A DNA stretch of 30,766 bases. Source: Intoshia linei. Taxonomy: Eukaryota; Orthonectida; Rhopaluridae. Shown here one piece after another: positions 10,855 through 21,900 of this stretch. The stretch is taken from contig LWCA01000351.1 in the NCBI GenBank assembly GCA_001642005.1, positions 1 to 30,766 of the forward strand. The letters are read 5' to 3'. Position 1 is the first letter of the stretch; each line of letters opens with the position of its first letter. The notes under the pieces are model-generated. The model saw nothing but the letters and a program-made list of their open reading frames with translations, had not been told where the DNA came from and made no database searches. A program made the translations under genes and the position numbers.

Positions 10855-11101
10855 TTGTATATTTAATAAATAATTATTAAGATTTCCCATGGACTTTAAT
10901 TTCGTAGTTACAAACTACATTGTATTTGTATAAAATATGCGACCTTAAAAATAGTAAAAAGTAACTTATTTCATTTTATATAGTAACACACAACGTCTAG
11001 ACAGGTACTATGGTGAAATACAACACCTAAAAACGCAAAAATTAGGTTAAACGATTTAGTGTGAATTTAAATTGTACATATAACATTGATAAGTTTAACA
11101 A

Positions 11102-12596
11102 ATGGTTCAGACGAAAGTTTATATTGGTACGCGTGGAAGCCAGGTATATAATAAACAATTAAAATTAAAATATTCAATTAGTTGGCAAGATTACAAACCC
11201 AATATGTAATTGACCTATTGAAAACAAACCACAGCGACATTATATATGAAACAGGTAAAGTTTCTACATATGGACGTAACTTTTTTTAGTCATTATCGAT
11301 GCTACTGCTGACAAAGACCAATTATATTCAATATTTTCTGTGAGTTGAAGCTATTTACGTATTAATATATTGTAGAGAACCAATATAAACATATTTACAA
11401 AAGAATTAGAAAATAGCCTCATGTTGTCCAAGGTTGATTTTGTAGTTCATTCTTGTAAAGACTTGGCTTCATTCATGGATGCACGATTGGCAATTGGCGC
11501 TATAGTCAAGTACATATACAAAATATTTACATTCTATTTGATTAAAGTTTAATTTAAACTCAATGTATAGACGAGAAGACCCTCGAGATGTAGTGATAAT
11601 GAAAAAAGATTCCGTTTATAAAAAAATTTCCGAATTACCACCTGGAGCGTAGTGTCGTTTTTTTAAAAATTTATTTTATTTTAGAGTTCTGGGTACGTCT
11701 TCAATAAGGAGAATGTCGCAACTAAAAAAATGCCACCCCCACTTGAATTTCATGCCCATTGTATTATACTTTTATTAAAATTTATTCATCTTACTTGTTT
11801 AGAGAGGCAATGTTAACACACGACTCAGAAAACTCGACACTCAAAGTAATTACGACTGTCTAGGTACATATTTACATGTCATATTTTTATCGGTTTAGTT
11901 TTGGCTGCCGCGGGTTTACATAGACTAAGCTTAACTGATAGGATAACTGAGGTAATTTTCTGAATGAGTTAAATATCTTGTATCTAGTACCTCGATTCAA
12001 AAACTTGCATGTTCGCCCCGGGACAAGGTGCTCTAGCTGTACAATGCCGCTTTGAAGATAAATCAATGCTAAACATGCTTCGAGATATTTGCGATTTCAA
12101 TGCAACTGCGCAAATCATCGCGGAAAGAAGCCTATTCAAATATCTGGTATCTATAATATTGATTTGTACATGGTTTCTAGAATAGTGGTTGCGTATCTCC
12201 CTTGGGCGTTCACTTTGTAGATGTGGACAATACGGTTTGTATTTTAGTATAAACTTTCAACAAGTTTAGGTCAACTTGAGAGCTAGTGTTGTGAGCCTGG
12301 ATGGACAAATATATGCAGAATGTGAACATCGCTACGACATAAAAAATCGAACTGAAGAAAAAAACAAGACCACAGATGTAGTTATTGAAGAGGTTCAAAT
12401 ATTCCATATTTTAATATTATTTTTAATTTTTAAAAAATAGGATTCAAAAATGTTTACCGGAGTCTATATTCATGATATGGATCGAGCGTCAATGTTATCG
12501 GCACAACAATGTGGTGAAAGACTATCTGGTTTATTGGTGCACAAAGGAGCAAAACGAATAATTTGCGATGCAATCAAACAATCTCAAAATATATAA
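11102..12596 (+). CDS. HMBS: Hydroxymethylbilane synthase (porphobilinogen deaminase)
   Basis: Condenses four porphobilinogens into hydroxymethylbilane, the third step of haem synthesis, in the cytosol. Exons: 11102-11143, 11182-11254, 11290-11339, 11376-11509, 11571-11648, 11685-11760, 11803-11863, 11899-11951, 11988-12146, 12181-12234, 12270-12392, 12441-12596, giving 352 residues (human 361). Seen: IGTRGSQLARLQT at the start, FTKELE, VVHSCKD with the catalytic Lys83-Asp84 pair, GTSSIRR, RGNVNTRLRKLD, APGQGALAV, and NSGC with the dipyrromethane-cofactor cysteine at residue 246. The usual (P)T..LP.G after the catalytic loop is changed (ASFMDARLAIGA) and the TTGDKILD stretch is altered to ATADKDQLY. 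The enzyme core still looks intact. Introns are 34-61 nt. Confidence 0.95.
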
Positions 12597-12666
12597 AATT
12601 CACACCAAATGTAAAGATGTAGATTTATATCTAATTTTGTTTATTATATTTTGCACCATAGTGTGT

Positions 12667-12672
12667 AATAAA
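12667..12672 (+). terminator. Probable poly(A) signal of HMBS
   Basis: AATAAA lies 70 nt after the HMBS stop and 54 nt before the next start codon. Confidence 0.45.
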
Positions 12673-12726
12673 CTTTATCATTTTTTATAAATCTCCTGGT
12701 GATGTATTTATTAAAATTGGCGCAAT

Positions 12727-13947
12727 ATGAATAAATCTCAACTGAAAAAAGAATTTTTTCAAATTCAGTGCAATCATGTAAATTTTAATTTTAGTGATTT
12801 TAATGAAATAAATTTTTAGTTGAAAGTACAAAACAAATGCGAAAGACTAAGTATTAATTTAAATAACTTGAAACACGATTATTGGAAATTAAAATTGCAA
12901 GATGAAAATAGGGGAAATGTCAAGATGGAACGTAGTTTAATAGATGAAAGCGATATTGACATGTACGTACGCAAGGTTGCTGATTTAAAACAAACATTTT
13001 CACCCAGTAGTATGGTAAAATGCATTAAATATACCAATAACAATGAATTAAAAAACTGTGAAGCTGAAAAATCATTTTGTAGCCTAATGAATCTAAAAAA
13101 ACATTGCAATAAAACAAAAAATAAAATTAAAAACATTGCCCAAAAACAAGACATGAATGGATTAGATCCCATCTCAAATTTAGGAACTTGGTCATTTCAA
13201 AATTCATCCAATTACGAGATTTATTTGTCCAGAATGTACAACAAGTATAAAAATAAAATGAAACTGGGCCTTTTCCATTATTACAGGAACGAACGTGATA
13301 TAAAGCAAGAAATTGACAAACCCAAACTTTTATCACGAATAGATTCTACTATTAATGATGACCAGTTTGCTCGAATGGAAGGCAATCTGAATTTAACCAA
13401 ACAGGAAAAAAATGTATACCCACTCAATAGTACATTTATAAATAAACTTTCTCCAAATTTACAATTACCCAAATTGAATATTAGTAACAGTTCAGAACCT
13501 ACTCAAAGTACCATTTTGTCGCAAAGTGATACGTGCACCCTGCTAAATTCGGAAACCACCGAATGTGAGTTCTCAATTGTTAGTGAGTTTATCAAGGACA
13601 AAACTGCAATCGAACGAGTCAATAATCTCATGACTAAAGAAATTGTTCCAATTAAAAAAAAGAGTAAAAAACATATCAAAAAGAGTTTTAGAAATTTGGA
13701 TAACATAAGTAGCGAAGCTGTTCACGCCGTGTCAAATTCGTCTTACGATTCCAGTGTTAAACTGAGATTGAATAATATCTTGAAAGTGAGACGCACTAAA
13801 AAAAAACACAGACAATCACTGGTAAACAAAACGCGAATAGGATCAATTAAAAGAAAGATGAATATTTTTAGAACATTGGCATCGTCAAACAAAGCCAATG
13901 TAGAACAAACTCTTCTTCAAATATCCACCCTGGCAGACAAGATTTAA
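12727..13947 (+). CDS. Unrecognised basic protein, 392 residues
   Basis: Two exons, 12727-12777 and 12820-13947, joined across a 42-nt intron (donor gtaaat, acceptor tttttag); the first supplies an ATG and MNKSQLKKEFFQIQ. Residues ~15-55 are charged and could form a coiled coil. A Ser/Asn/Thr-rich middle follows, and the last ~110 residues contain several Lys/Arg clusters (KKKSKKHIKK, RRTKKKHR, KRKMNIF) that look like nuclear-localisation or nucleic-acid-binding tracts. No signal peptide, membrane segment or catalytic motif is seen. The layout (N-terminal helix, disordered basic tail) recalls kinetochore or chromatin adaptor proteins, but I cannot place it. It follows HMBS by 130 bp on the same strand and converges on gamma-adaptin, with 73 bp between the stops. 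Confidence 0.75.
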
Positions 13948-13976
13948 GTAATTTGCAATAGTTTGTGTACATTTTA

Positions 13977-13982
13977 AATAAA
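13977..13982 (+). terminator. Probable poly(A) signal of the basic protein gene
   Basis: AATAAA lies 29 nt after the stop, inside the 73-bp gap that separates it from the convergent gamma-adaptin gene, so the 3' ends of the two transcripts probably overlap. Confidence 0.45.
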
Positions 13983-14020
13983 TTTTTTTATGTATTTCAT
14001 ATCTAAAATATACAAGGGCT

Positions 14021-17000
14021 TCAAAACTGATCATAGTCAAATTGATCAATTAATTGTTCCGATTTATAAACGTAATTCATTCGTATTCGCACACGAACTT
14101 TTTTCTAAATTTTGATATAAAACGTTTAAACCACATTTACGCATTGTGGGTTTGAAATTGTTGCAGATTGTTCAATCGTAGTTTCCAGATTTTTCATCAA
14201 ATTGGACGAATTGGCGCAACCCAGTTCTACGGATATGTTCTAATGGTAGATTTTAATAATTTTAAACATTCATTTACCTTTGGTACGGCAATTTTTAACT
14301 GGAAATCTGTTATATTTTCAAAAGACGTGTTTGAAATAAACATTTTTAAAAATACTTTCGTGGAGGTTGAATCCGCGTTAAATTTTACTGTTACACCATG
14401 GCTGTTTGTATAAACTTGCTTTGCAGTGTCAAGAGGTGCGGAATTTTCATTAAGAAAATTCAATGAGTTTATGTTGGGTTCGTTGTTTTTTGGTGTGGTA
14501 CTTAACGTGTCAAACAAGTTCATAATATCATTGTTTTTCGTTATTGTATCTATAGACGTTTTTGGAAGTGAATCGAAAATATCTATGAGATCGTTTCTTT
14601 TTGAAGTAGATACACTATTTGATACATCATTTGTAAATAGGTTGAGATTATCTGATTCCCCATTAACTAATTCGTTGTTTATTTCATTTTCAATCTTTCG
14701 TGGTAATATAGGAAGTCTTTCCAATAAATCGTCTTTGATGGATTCATACTGAGAAACGATTTTGTTATATTCCAATGATCTTTGTTGTAATTCTACGGCA
14801 CGGGATTTTTTAAATATACTAATAATTTCATATAAATGACTACTATTATTTTGGGACAATCTAGACGTCAACTTCAAAGCTGAAGTGAGGGAAAAATTTT
14901 TTGCAGAATCAGACACAGAATTAGAAGAAAGCACATTTTGTATGAATTTAATCAAATGCCATTCCTTAATTATTCTTTGAGGTTTTAGACTATTTGTAGG
15001 CTCATGGTTAAGCAAAGAGTCTTGTTCTTCCAACAATAAATCACCATATTCTCCAATTGTCCATGATGTGATTTTCAGCAATGGATTGAATGCAGTTATG
15101 ACTAGTTTACAATTGGGGTTACCAAAATCTACTGTTTTACTTGTAGCTTCTATAAACAAGAGGTATGTAGCATACGTCTGTAGTTCAGTAGATTCAGATA
15201 ACATTTGAATAAAGGATGACACAACATCGTCTCTAACTGCATCACCCGCCTTTGCTAACACCTCCGTTACGGTTTGGAAATACCATTTTTTGTCAGTGGC
15301 GTGTCGTTCAGACACTAAAATGATACCACTAGCACAATCACTTTTTAACTGCTGATTATTAGTATTCATGAAGACAATCAATTCTGCTACAATAGATTTC
15401 ACTGTGTTTTTATTTATCAAAGCAAATGATAGTTCCATTGCCCTACGTTTTATAATTTCACCTCCTTCTTTCAGTGAATCCATAATAGTTGACCGATGAC
15501 GCTGTACTGACTTGTAATCTACATTGACTACAGATAATAGAGAATTTAAGGCAATGTATCGGATATTTGAGTCTATATGAACTAAAAACCGTCCCAGAAT
15601 GTTGATAGCTAAAGTCTAAAATAAAAATTACTTACTAGTTACTTAGTAAACTTTAATTAAAAATAGATGATATAATGCAGCCACTTACAACGTGGTCCAG
15701 AAAAAATTTGGGGATCACTGATAAAATCTACATAATCTATAGCAACCATTCTTAACAGGGTACATGTGGACCCTGGGGTCCAGAGAAGTTTTTTACAGTC
15801 CATGAAAAATTTTATATAAGTAAAGAATTGAATATTTGTGTTACCGTATATATAAAAATTAAAATATCCATCAAAATTTTTTGGGATTGTTATTTATGAT
15901 AATGCTTATGATTTTAAAAACAATCACAGAATTTATGTTATATAAAAATTTAGGACTTTTTTCATTTTTAAAAAAAAGTTAATTAAGGGTTTTGAATATA
16001 ATATTTAAGTTTCTGAGGTTAAGATTTACGCCAATGTAATTTCCATAATATATTATTTTTGAAATATTTGCGCTGATTTTATTTTTAACAAAATAAAATT
16101 ACTTTTTGACCGTGAAGAACTCAATTTCGGAAAATAAAATTTGAAATGATGCATCAGTCTTGAAAAGTTGTATTAGCAAGTGGGTTTTTTAAATAAACGG
16201 TAATACACACATATAAAATTTCATATAATTAATGGATGTAATGTATATATTTTTTTGTGGATCGCCAGCGAAAAAGGTTGATAATACCTGATCTATAGCT
16301 CTTTTTTTTAACCACAAGTGTTTCACAACCGATGGATCGCCGTCAAAAGTAAAGCTGAAGCATTGGTGTAAACTTTGTTAAATAAATTACTCTTAAATCT
16401 GGAGAAACATTAAGGTCGATTATAGTTATGACTGCTTCGTACAATACTGCATTACCAATATTGCTATTCGCTGTATCTGTGTGAGTTAGAACCTAGTTTA
16501 AAAATAATTTATAACGATATATAATGGTAAGATAATTTTTAAAATGATTATCAAAAATTGATTTCTTAAATAAAATCACCTTCCTTTTATAAGGAAAACC
16601 ACTTTGTAGTAAAAAAATTATCGATTTCGTTATACATCTCAGTAAACCCCTGCAACTGGTATGCTAAACTCGCGATGCGTCCAGACCTGGTGAAAGATAA
16701 AATAATGTCGAACATTAGATCCCATTAAAAATTTAATTTAAACATAAAGTTCGTCCATTAATTTGATTTTTGCATTGGTTTTGATTATACATCGTTAATA
16801 TGTATGTCTAATGGTCAAAGGTTATACCAGCATTTCTGGTTTTATTACAAGCAAAATTAAAAAATTATTTCTAAATCTAAAAAATCTAAAAAATATTTTT
16901 ATAAAATACATTATTGCAGAGTTCCAGATGTTGAAATTTTATCCCAAAGCCTAGACGACGGCTAAATTATTATTTAAAAAAATCTCATTTTTATAAAACC

Positions 17001-18595
17001 ATCAATAAAATTTAATAAAAAATACTAATTCAAGCCCTTTATGTAAAAACCCCTTCCTACGATTTTAAAAAAAAGCCTTTTAATACAACCCTAAAATAAA
17101 AAATCCAACTTTACCAACACTTAAACTAAAACCTCTTTTCCGACATTTTTATGAAAACTTCGATTTTACCAAACCGCACGAGAAAAAAGTCTTAATCCAA
17201 TGATTGGATTCCAATCACAAAATAAAAAACCAAAACTTTAGCAACTTTAAAGGAAAAATCCCTTTTTCGAGCACTTGGTTCTAAACATTAAAAATTTGTC
17301 CGACTCACAAGCGTCATTGTATTCAGTTTACCATTTACAAATTAGTTATTTATATATTTAAAAAAATTTGCTGGTACCAGCAAATTTGTCACCCTTAGTA
17401 ACGGTTAATATATATTTGATTTATATGTAAACACTAAAATTAGAAAATTACTTCAGTAAGTACATCAATCATTTTATCATTTATGATATTCCCGGATTTA
17501 CCGAGAACGCGTAAAGCTTCAATAATTTTAATCTAAAAATTAGATAAATTTTATGATAAAAACCTGTAAGAAAGGATCAGTGATGCCTCCAATTTGGTAC
17601 TCGGTAGCATACGAGACAGACCGTACCAGAGCACTGAGATTTCGAATAAGAATTGTGACACACTAAATAAAACTGATACATTACAAAAAATGTGTTACCG
17701 GTTTATATAAATTTGCATATTTTTTTGTGCTTTTCATAATTTCAATCAACAATGAAGTTCCAGCTACCTGTACTCCTAAGATTAAATTAATAGATAATTA
17801 AAGCCTTTTACCATGATTTTTATCTTCTAATAAAGCAAACACGGATGCATTGAAAATATCTACCATTTGTGGAACAATGCGAACCATTCTCACTGCACAT
17901 AATGCAGCCTTTTAATAACGTTTTAAAAGTAAAATAATATCAACCTTTTTTCTAATATATGGATCTCCAGATTTCATCAATTCTTCTACACTTGAAGCAA
18001 TATCCCTAGTCACGTCTACGGAGCAAATATTTGCAAGCGTTGTGATAGCCATTCCTACGATATAAGGTGAAGAGGTACTCGAAAGGTCACTAAAATTAAT
18101 ATTAACATTGAAAATAAAAAATAAGTACTGCTTTAAAGAATTCGTTATTAATAATTGAACATCTTGTTTGTCATCCAATAAAAGCATTATACCTAAATAT
18201 CCCATTCGTTTATCACCAAAATTTTCCGATACTATCAATTTTAGACATTCCATCTAATAATTTTAAAAGTACAGAAAATAAAATAAAATTTCAAATATAA
18301 AATAAAAACAAATAAATGTCAATATTTTATAATTTGAAACCAATACCTGTCCAAAATGAGCTGGGTAGCCAAGCATGTAAAAATATAACAATTTGGCCAC
18401 ATTCCGACACCGATACAATGAATTTTCTTCTCGAAAAAAGTCGCGAATGACAGCACACTCTTTTTGAACATATGCTCGTTCATCAGCTGCTGTTTTGCAT
18501 AATCTCACTTCTCTAATTATATCTCGCAATTTTTTTGATGTTTTAAATCTATTTTTAATTTTGGATATTGGACCAGAAGACTTCATCTTGAGCAA
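14021..18595 (-). CDS. AP1G1: AP-1 complex subunit gamma (gamma-adaptin), full length
   Basis: Large subunit of the AP-1 clathrin adaptor at the trans-Golgi and endosomes. Exons in gene order: 18347-18595, 18129-18253, 17945-18089, 17812-17908, 17699-17775, 17564-17662, 17452-17532, 16391-16492, 14278-15615, 14141-14239, 14021-14104; 831 residues (human 822). The trunk shows [88 protein letters not shown] and IGEYGDLL. The hinge (about 637-725) has acidic-hydrophobic motifs DLIDIFDSL and IMNLFDTL in place of canonical clathrin boxes. The ear (about 726-831) runs from HGVTVKF through AVPK and ends YVYKSEQL...DQF. Nine short introns contrast with 15616-16390 (775 nt) and 16493-17451 (959 nt), both transposon-filled. 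The 39-nt intron 18090-18128 reads through in frame but splicing restores the family alignment. Confidence 0.95.
15743..16290 (+). mobile_element. hAT-type non-autonomous element, family B, with 8-bp target-site duplication
   Basis: A 548-bp element flanked by the perfect direct repeat ATCTATAG (15735-15742 and 16291-16298). The left end is CAACCATTCTTAACAGGG, and the right end in reverse complement is CAGGTATTATCAACCTTTTT; both follow the hAT pattern CAG-gtt-cttaacc. There is no open frame, so it would have needed a transposase in trans. Internally it has two diverged ~120-bp units, e.g. around tttatgtta/tattttaaaaatttagg. It fills most of a 775-nt intron of the gamma-adaptin gene. Confidence 0.8.
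16587..16692 (-). pseudogene. Possible hAT transposase fragment
   Basis: Reading the minus strand gives [20 protein letters not shown] and then a stop at 16587. The LxxQLQG...(E)MY..I..F pattern is found in GTF2IRD2/ZBED-like hAT transposases. It is short and without flanking support, inside a gamma-adaptin intron. Confidence 0.35.
16917..17276 (+). mobile_element. Family A element, copy 2 (3'-truncated)
   Basis: Starts CAGAGTTCCAGATGTTG and aligns with the reverse complement of copy 1 and with copy 3 over the left ~120 bp (e.g. attattatttaaaaaaatctc). It then enters diverged ~110-bp units (aataaaaaatccaactttacc, then aataaaaaaccaaaacttt). The right terminus seen in the other copies is missing. 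Confidence 0.6.
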
Positions 18596-18768
18596 AATAT
18601 CTATTTATTTTACAAACATAAACAAATACATGTAATTCAACTATACTTTATTCTTAACGTCATAGATTTTTGTATTGATTCGTGGTATAGGTATATCATA
18701 AGGCACATGAATTGGTCTATAATACATTTAAAAATTATGATATTCATTCAGCTAATTATTTGTAGAGT

Positions 18769-18827
18769 TGTTGATGTTTATTTAAACAAAGGGTTAAATT
18801 GATAAACATCAACAGTAACTGTTACTG
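18769..18827. promoter_or_regulatory. Inverted repeat plus palindrome in a divergent promoter
   Basis: TGTTGATGTTTAT (18769-18781) is repeated exactly in inverted orientation at 18802-18814 across a 20-nt spacer. It runs directly into a 15-bp palindrome with one central base, CAGTAACTGTTACTG (18813-18827). The site is in the 312-bp gap between the divergent gamma-adaptin and mL37 genes, about 80 bp before the mL37 start. It could be a shared regulatory site or a hairpin; no factor is assigned. Confidence 0.35.
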
Positions 18828-18907
18828 ATAAAAAAAGGCGAAGTTTATTTAAATATGATCCTAAGAAGATACAAAACGCATCGTAATATCGTCAATTTTT
18901 AAAAAAA

Positions 18908-21900
18908 ATGTCAAATAAGATTTATCGCCACAGATATTATTTGAGACGTTTGTGGAAAACAAATTATGGCCATATAGAAGTCAATGATAAGCCTATACCT
19001 AAATTTTTATTAGATGCCAGTATGTTATTTACATTTTTATTTTTTAAATAGATTTCAATTTTGATAAAAGTGCATTTTCTTATTCTGGAGTTTTTACATG
19101 TATTTTTCACGTCAGGGAAAGAAAAGTAAAACTTTTCTTGAAATTGAATTTGACAATAAATACATATATATAATTTTAAAATTTAGATGTTAAAATAGAA
19201 AATGTAAATAAATGGACCAGTGATATTCTTCCTAAACCAGATAAATGGGTTTTACCTAACGACCCTCGATTTCATAAACAAGAATTAAAAAATGATATAA
19301 ATTACCAAATCGAACCAGCTTATATTGTAACACAAAATATAAAATCTAGTGCAGGTATTTGCTTATTCTTACTTGTGTATATCAATTTTCAAATTGAAAC
19401 AATGCAAATTTTTTTTGTATTTTATATTAAAGATTTGTTTTATAACAATTAGTTGAATACACTACATGTATTATGTTGTTTATGTTCATTGGGTGTGATC
19501 ATGAAAATACTTTTTTGAAAATAAAGAAACTAACATTTACACTAATTCAATCTGAATTCATATTTATTTTTCAAAATCATTAGCCCATTGCTGGCGGCCT
19601 CTTTGTACTTCGCCATACATCACAGTAAGATCATCGTTTAGTCCAGGGAGGGGCAACATACGGCCCGCGAGGTGTTTAGATCCGGCCCGAAATAATTTTT
19701 ATTATAAAAATTATTTTTTAATTTATGTTTCTAAGTTGTACATTATAATTAAAATTAACATTAAGAGATTAAAAATTTACATAGTAACATATTTTTTCGT
19801 TTTAAATGGATTGTAGGTAAAAACGGTACATACAAAAACGGCACAACTTAAATAATTAGAATTATATATTAATGAAAATACAATTGTATTGATATAATCA
19901 CAACTTGTGATTCACAAGTAGAACATGAGATTAAATTTACGGAATGAGTGTATTATAAAAGATCTGAAAATTATGTTATTATTTATTACTAATTACAAAC
20001 AAGATCTTATATTATAAGCAATTCCGCGTAGAAATAGAGACTAATAATTATAATAACCAATAATAAACACTTTTTAACAGCGTAACTCTATTTGTCACTA
20101 CAAAAAATCATGTGTATTTTTAATTAGAATTTATAATTTAATAGGATAAAACAATATTCTCTGGTGTGAACACTATAGAATATTTTTAATTTTTTTGTAA
20201 TATTGTTTGTAGGTAAAGAATTAATCTTAATATTTCAGTTTTAACTTAGGTCTGTAGTGTATGAATTCTATAAAATCTAATAATAATAAGAATGAATCTA
20301 ATATAGGTCAAATATTAAGTGAAATTGCGTTATATCAGTGTAGTTTCGGTATTTCATTGTATTGTATTTTCATTGCTATGTAATTATAATTATTTAACCT
20401 GTGCCGTTTTTGTAGATTACCCTTAAATGAGCAAGACAATAAGAAAGAAAAAAGTGGACTCTGAATGCAGAATTTTCCAAAAATTATGCGAATTAGAATA
20501 TTATTTTATGGAGCACTACAACAAACCTGTTTGTATAATTTTCCAAGAAAATGTTGCTGTTAATAAAGTGAATAACATCAAGCTTCATTATGAAAGCAAA
20601 CATAAATCGACATTTCAAAAAATTCATGGAAATTTGAGACTAGACGAATTCAATAAATTTAAAAATGGTTTAAAAAAACAGGCTATTTTGTTCATGAATA
20701 GGGTTGCCAACTGCATTATTTTCCCCTGAGACTTCGGTTTTTCAAATTCAACTCAGGGTTCAAGGTTAAGTAATATTTCTCAGGGTAATTTAATTATTTC
20801 AATCAAAATCATCAGATCAGATATATTTTATTTATATGGGATGAATAAGCAATTGTATTTGATGTATAAGATGTGTAAACTGTTATTATTTTTTTAAAAA
20901 GAGAGCCCAAAAAAAATAACACGCTTCGCTAAAAATTCAGGTTGAGAATAACTTAATGTTGATAACCCTATTCACGAATAGGATGGGTACAGATAAAAAT
21001 AATACTAATGCCAGTTGTTATTTCAAAATTGATTGCTCAACGCATGAATCCGGTATCTGATGGAGAGTTTATTAAAGTGCTTAAGTTGCAGTTTTTGTCA
21101 TAGGCGGAAATTACAAATTTGTAATTGTTGAAGAATTTTTTGAATTGATAGCTATGAAAGGGAATTGCACTGGAAGAGACATCTTTGATGCAATAATGAA
21201 AATGATCTCAAAAGAAATCTTAACAAATGTAAATTTGTTGTCTGGTTTAGTCTAACTCATAAAAATAAAGTTATAAGGACATTAGCAATGAGATATTGAC
21301 ATTATGTACTAGCAGTAACCGATTGGTCACTTTTCATGGACCCCTTGGGTCCAAAATGCCGGGTCTGTGAAATTGAACTTTAATATTAAAAAAATGTATC
21401 TATTTTTTGTTTTTTTTATAGAAATTAAAAGAATTATTATTAGAATTTTTGATATTTATTAGAGTTGCCGGGTGTTAGAAATTGATCTCATAACCTGGAC
21501 ATCCGCTACATTATTATTTAAAAAATCTCACTTTTATCCGACCATTAATAAAATTTAATGAATAAATACAATTTCAAACTCTTTGCAAAAAATCCACATT
21601 AAACCCATAAATAAAAAATATAATTTTACCAAAAATTAATGGAAAAATCTCATGTTTCAATCTTTTTTTAAAATTCGATTTTGCAAAATTTTATGAGCAA
21701 CAACGTTTGGATCCAAAATACGAAATTCAATTTTACCAAGCCTTAATGGAAAAATCCCCTTTTTCAATCTTTTTTGACAAACACCATTTTACCAAATCTT
21801 ATGAGAAGACACCTTTAATTTTTTAATAAATGTTATATATTTCATGTTTCCTTTGGGGTCCTAGAATAGATACTTTGAAATGGAGGTTCATACATTATGT

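Noticed and set aside
12879-13706. Several minus-strand open frames opposite the basic-protein gene.
   Set aside because: They are antisense shadows of a Lys/Asn-rich coding exon, with no start context or splice logic.
14168-14752. Plus-strand open frames opposite gamma-adaptin.
   Set aside because: They are antisense shadows of the hinge and ear exons.
16313-16340. A second hAT-like end (cacaagtgtttcacaaccgatggatcgcc) just right of family B copy 1.
   Set aside because: No partner end or duplication was found; it may be a remnant of another element but cannot be delimited.
18090-18128. Reading straight through this stretch as gamma-adaptin coding sequence, since it has no stop.
   Set aside because: It adds 13 hydrophobic residues absent from the family. 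Good gtactt...ttttag sites remove it and restore the conserved alignment.
18641-18725. A minus-strand open stretch of 27 codons with a Pro/Tyr pattern (PIHVPYDIPIPR) and a nearby AATAAA.
   Set aside because: No start codon or clear upstream exon; too short to support as a gene.
19570-19645. A minus-strand open stretch (LTVMYGEVQRGRQQWANDFEK) ending in TAA, which looks like a C-terminal exon.
   Set aside because: No exon joins it upstream, it abuts a hAT terminus, and I recognise no family. It may be a captured gene fragment, but it is unsupported.
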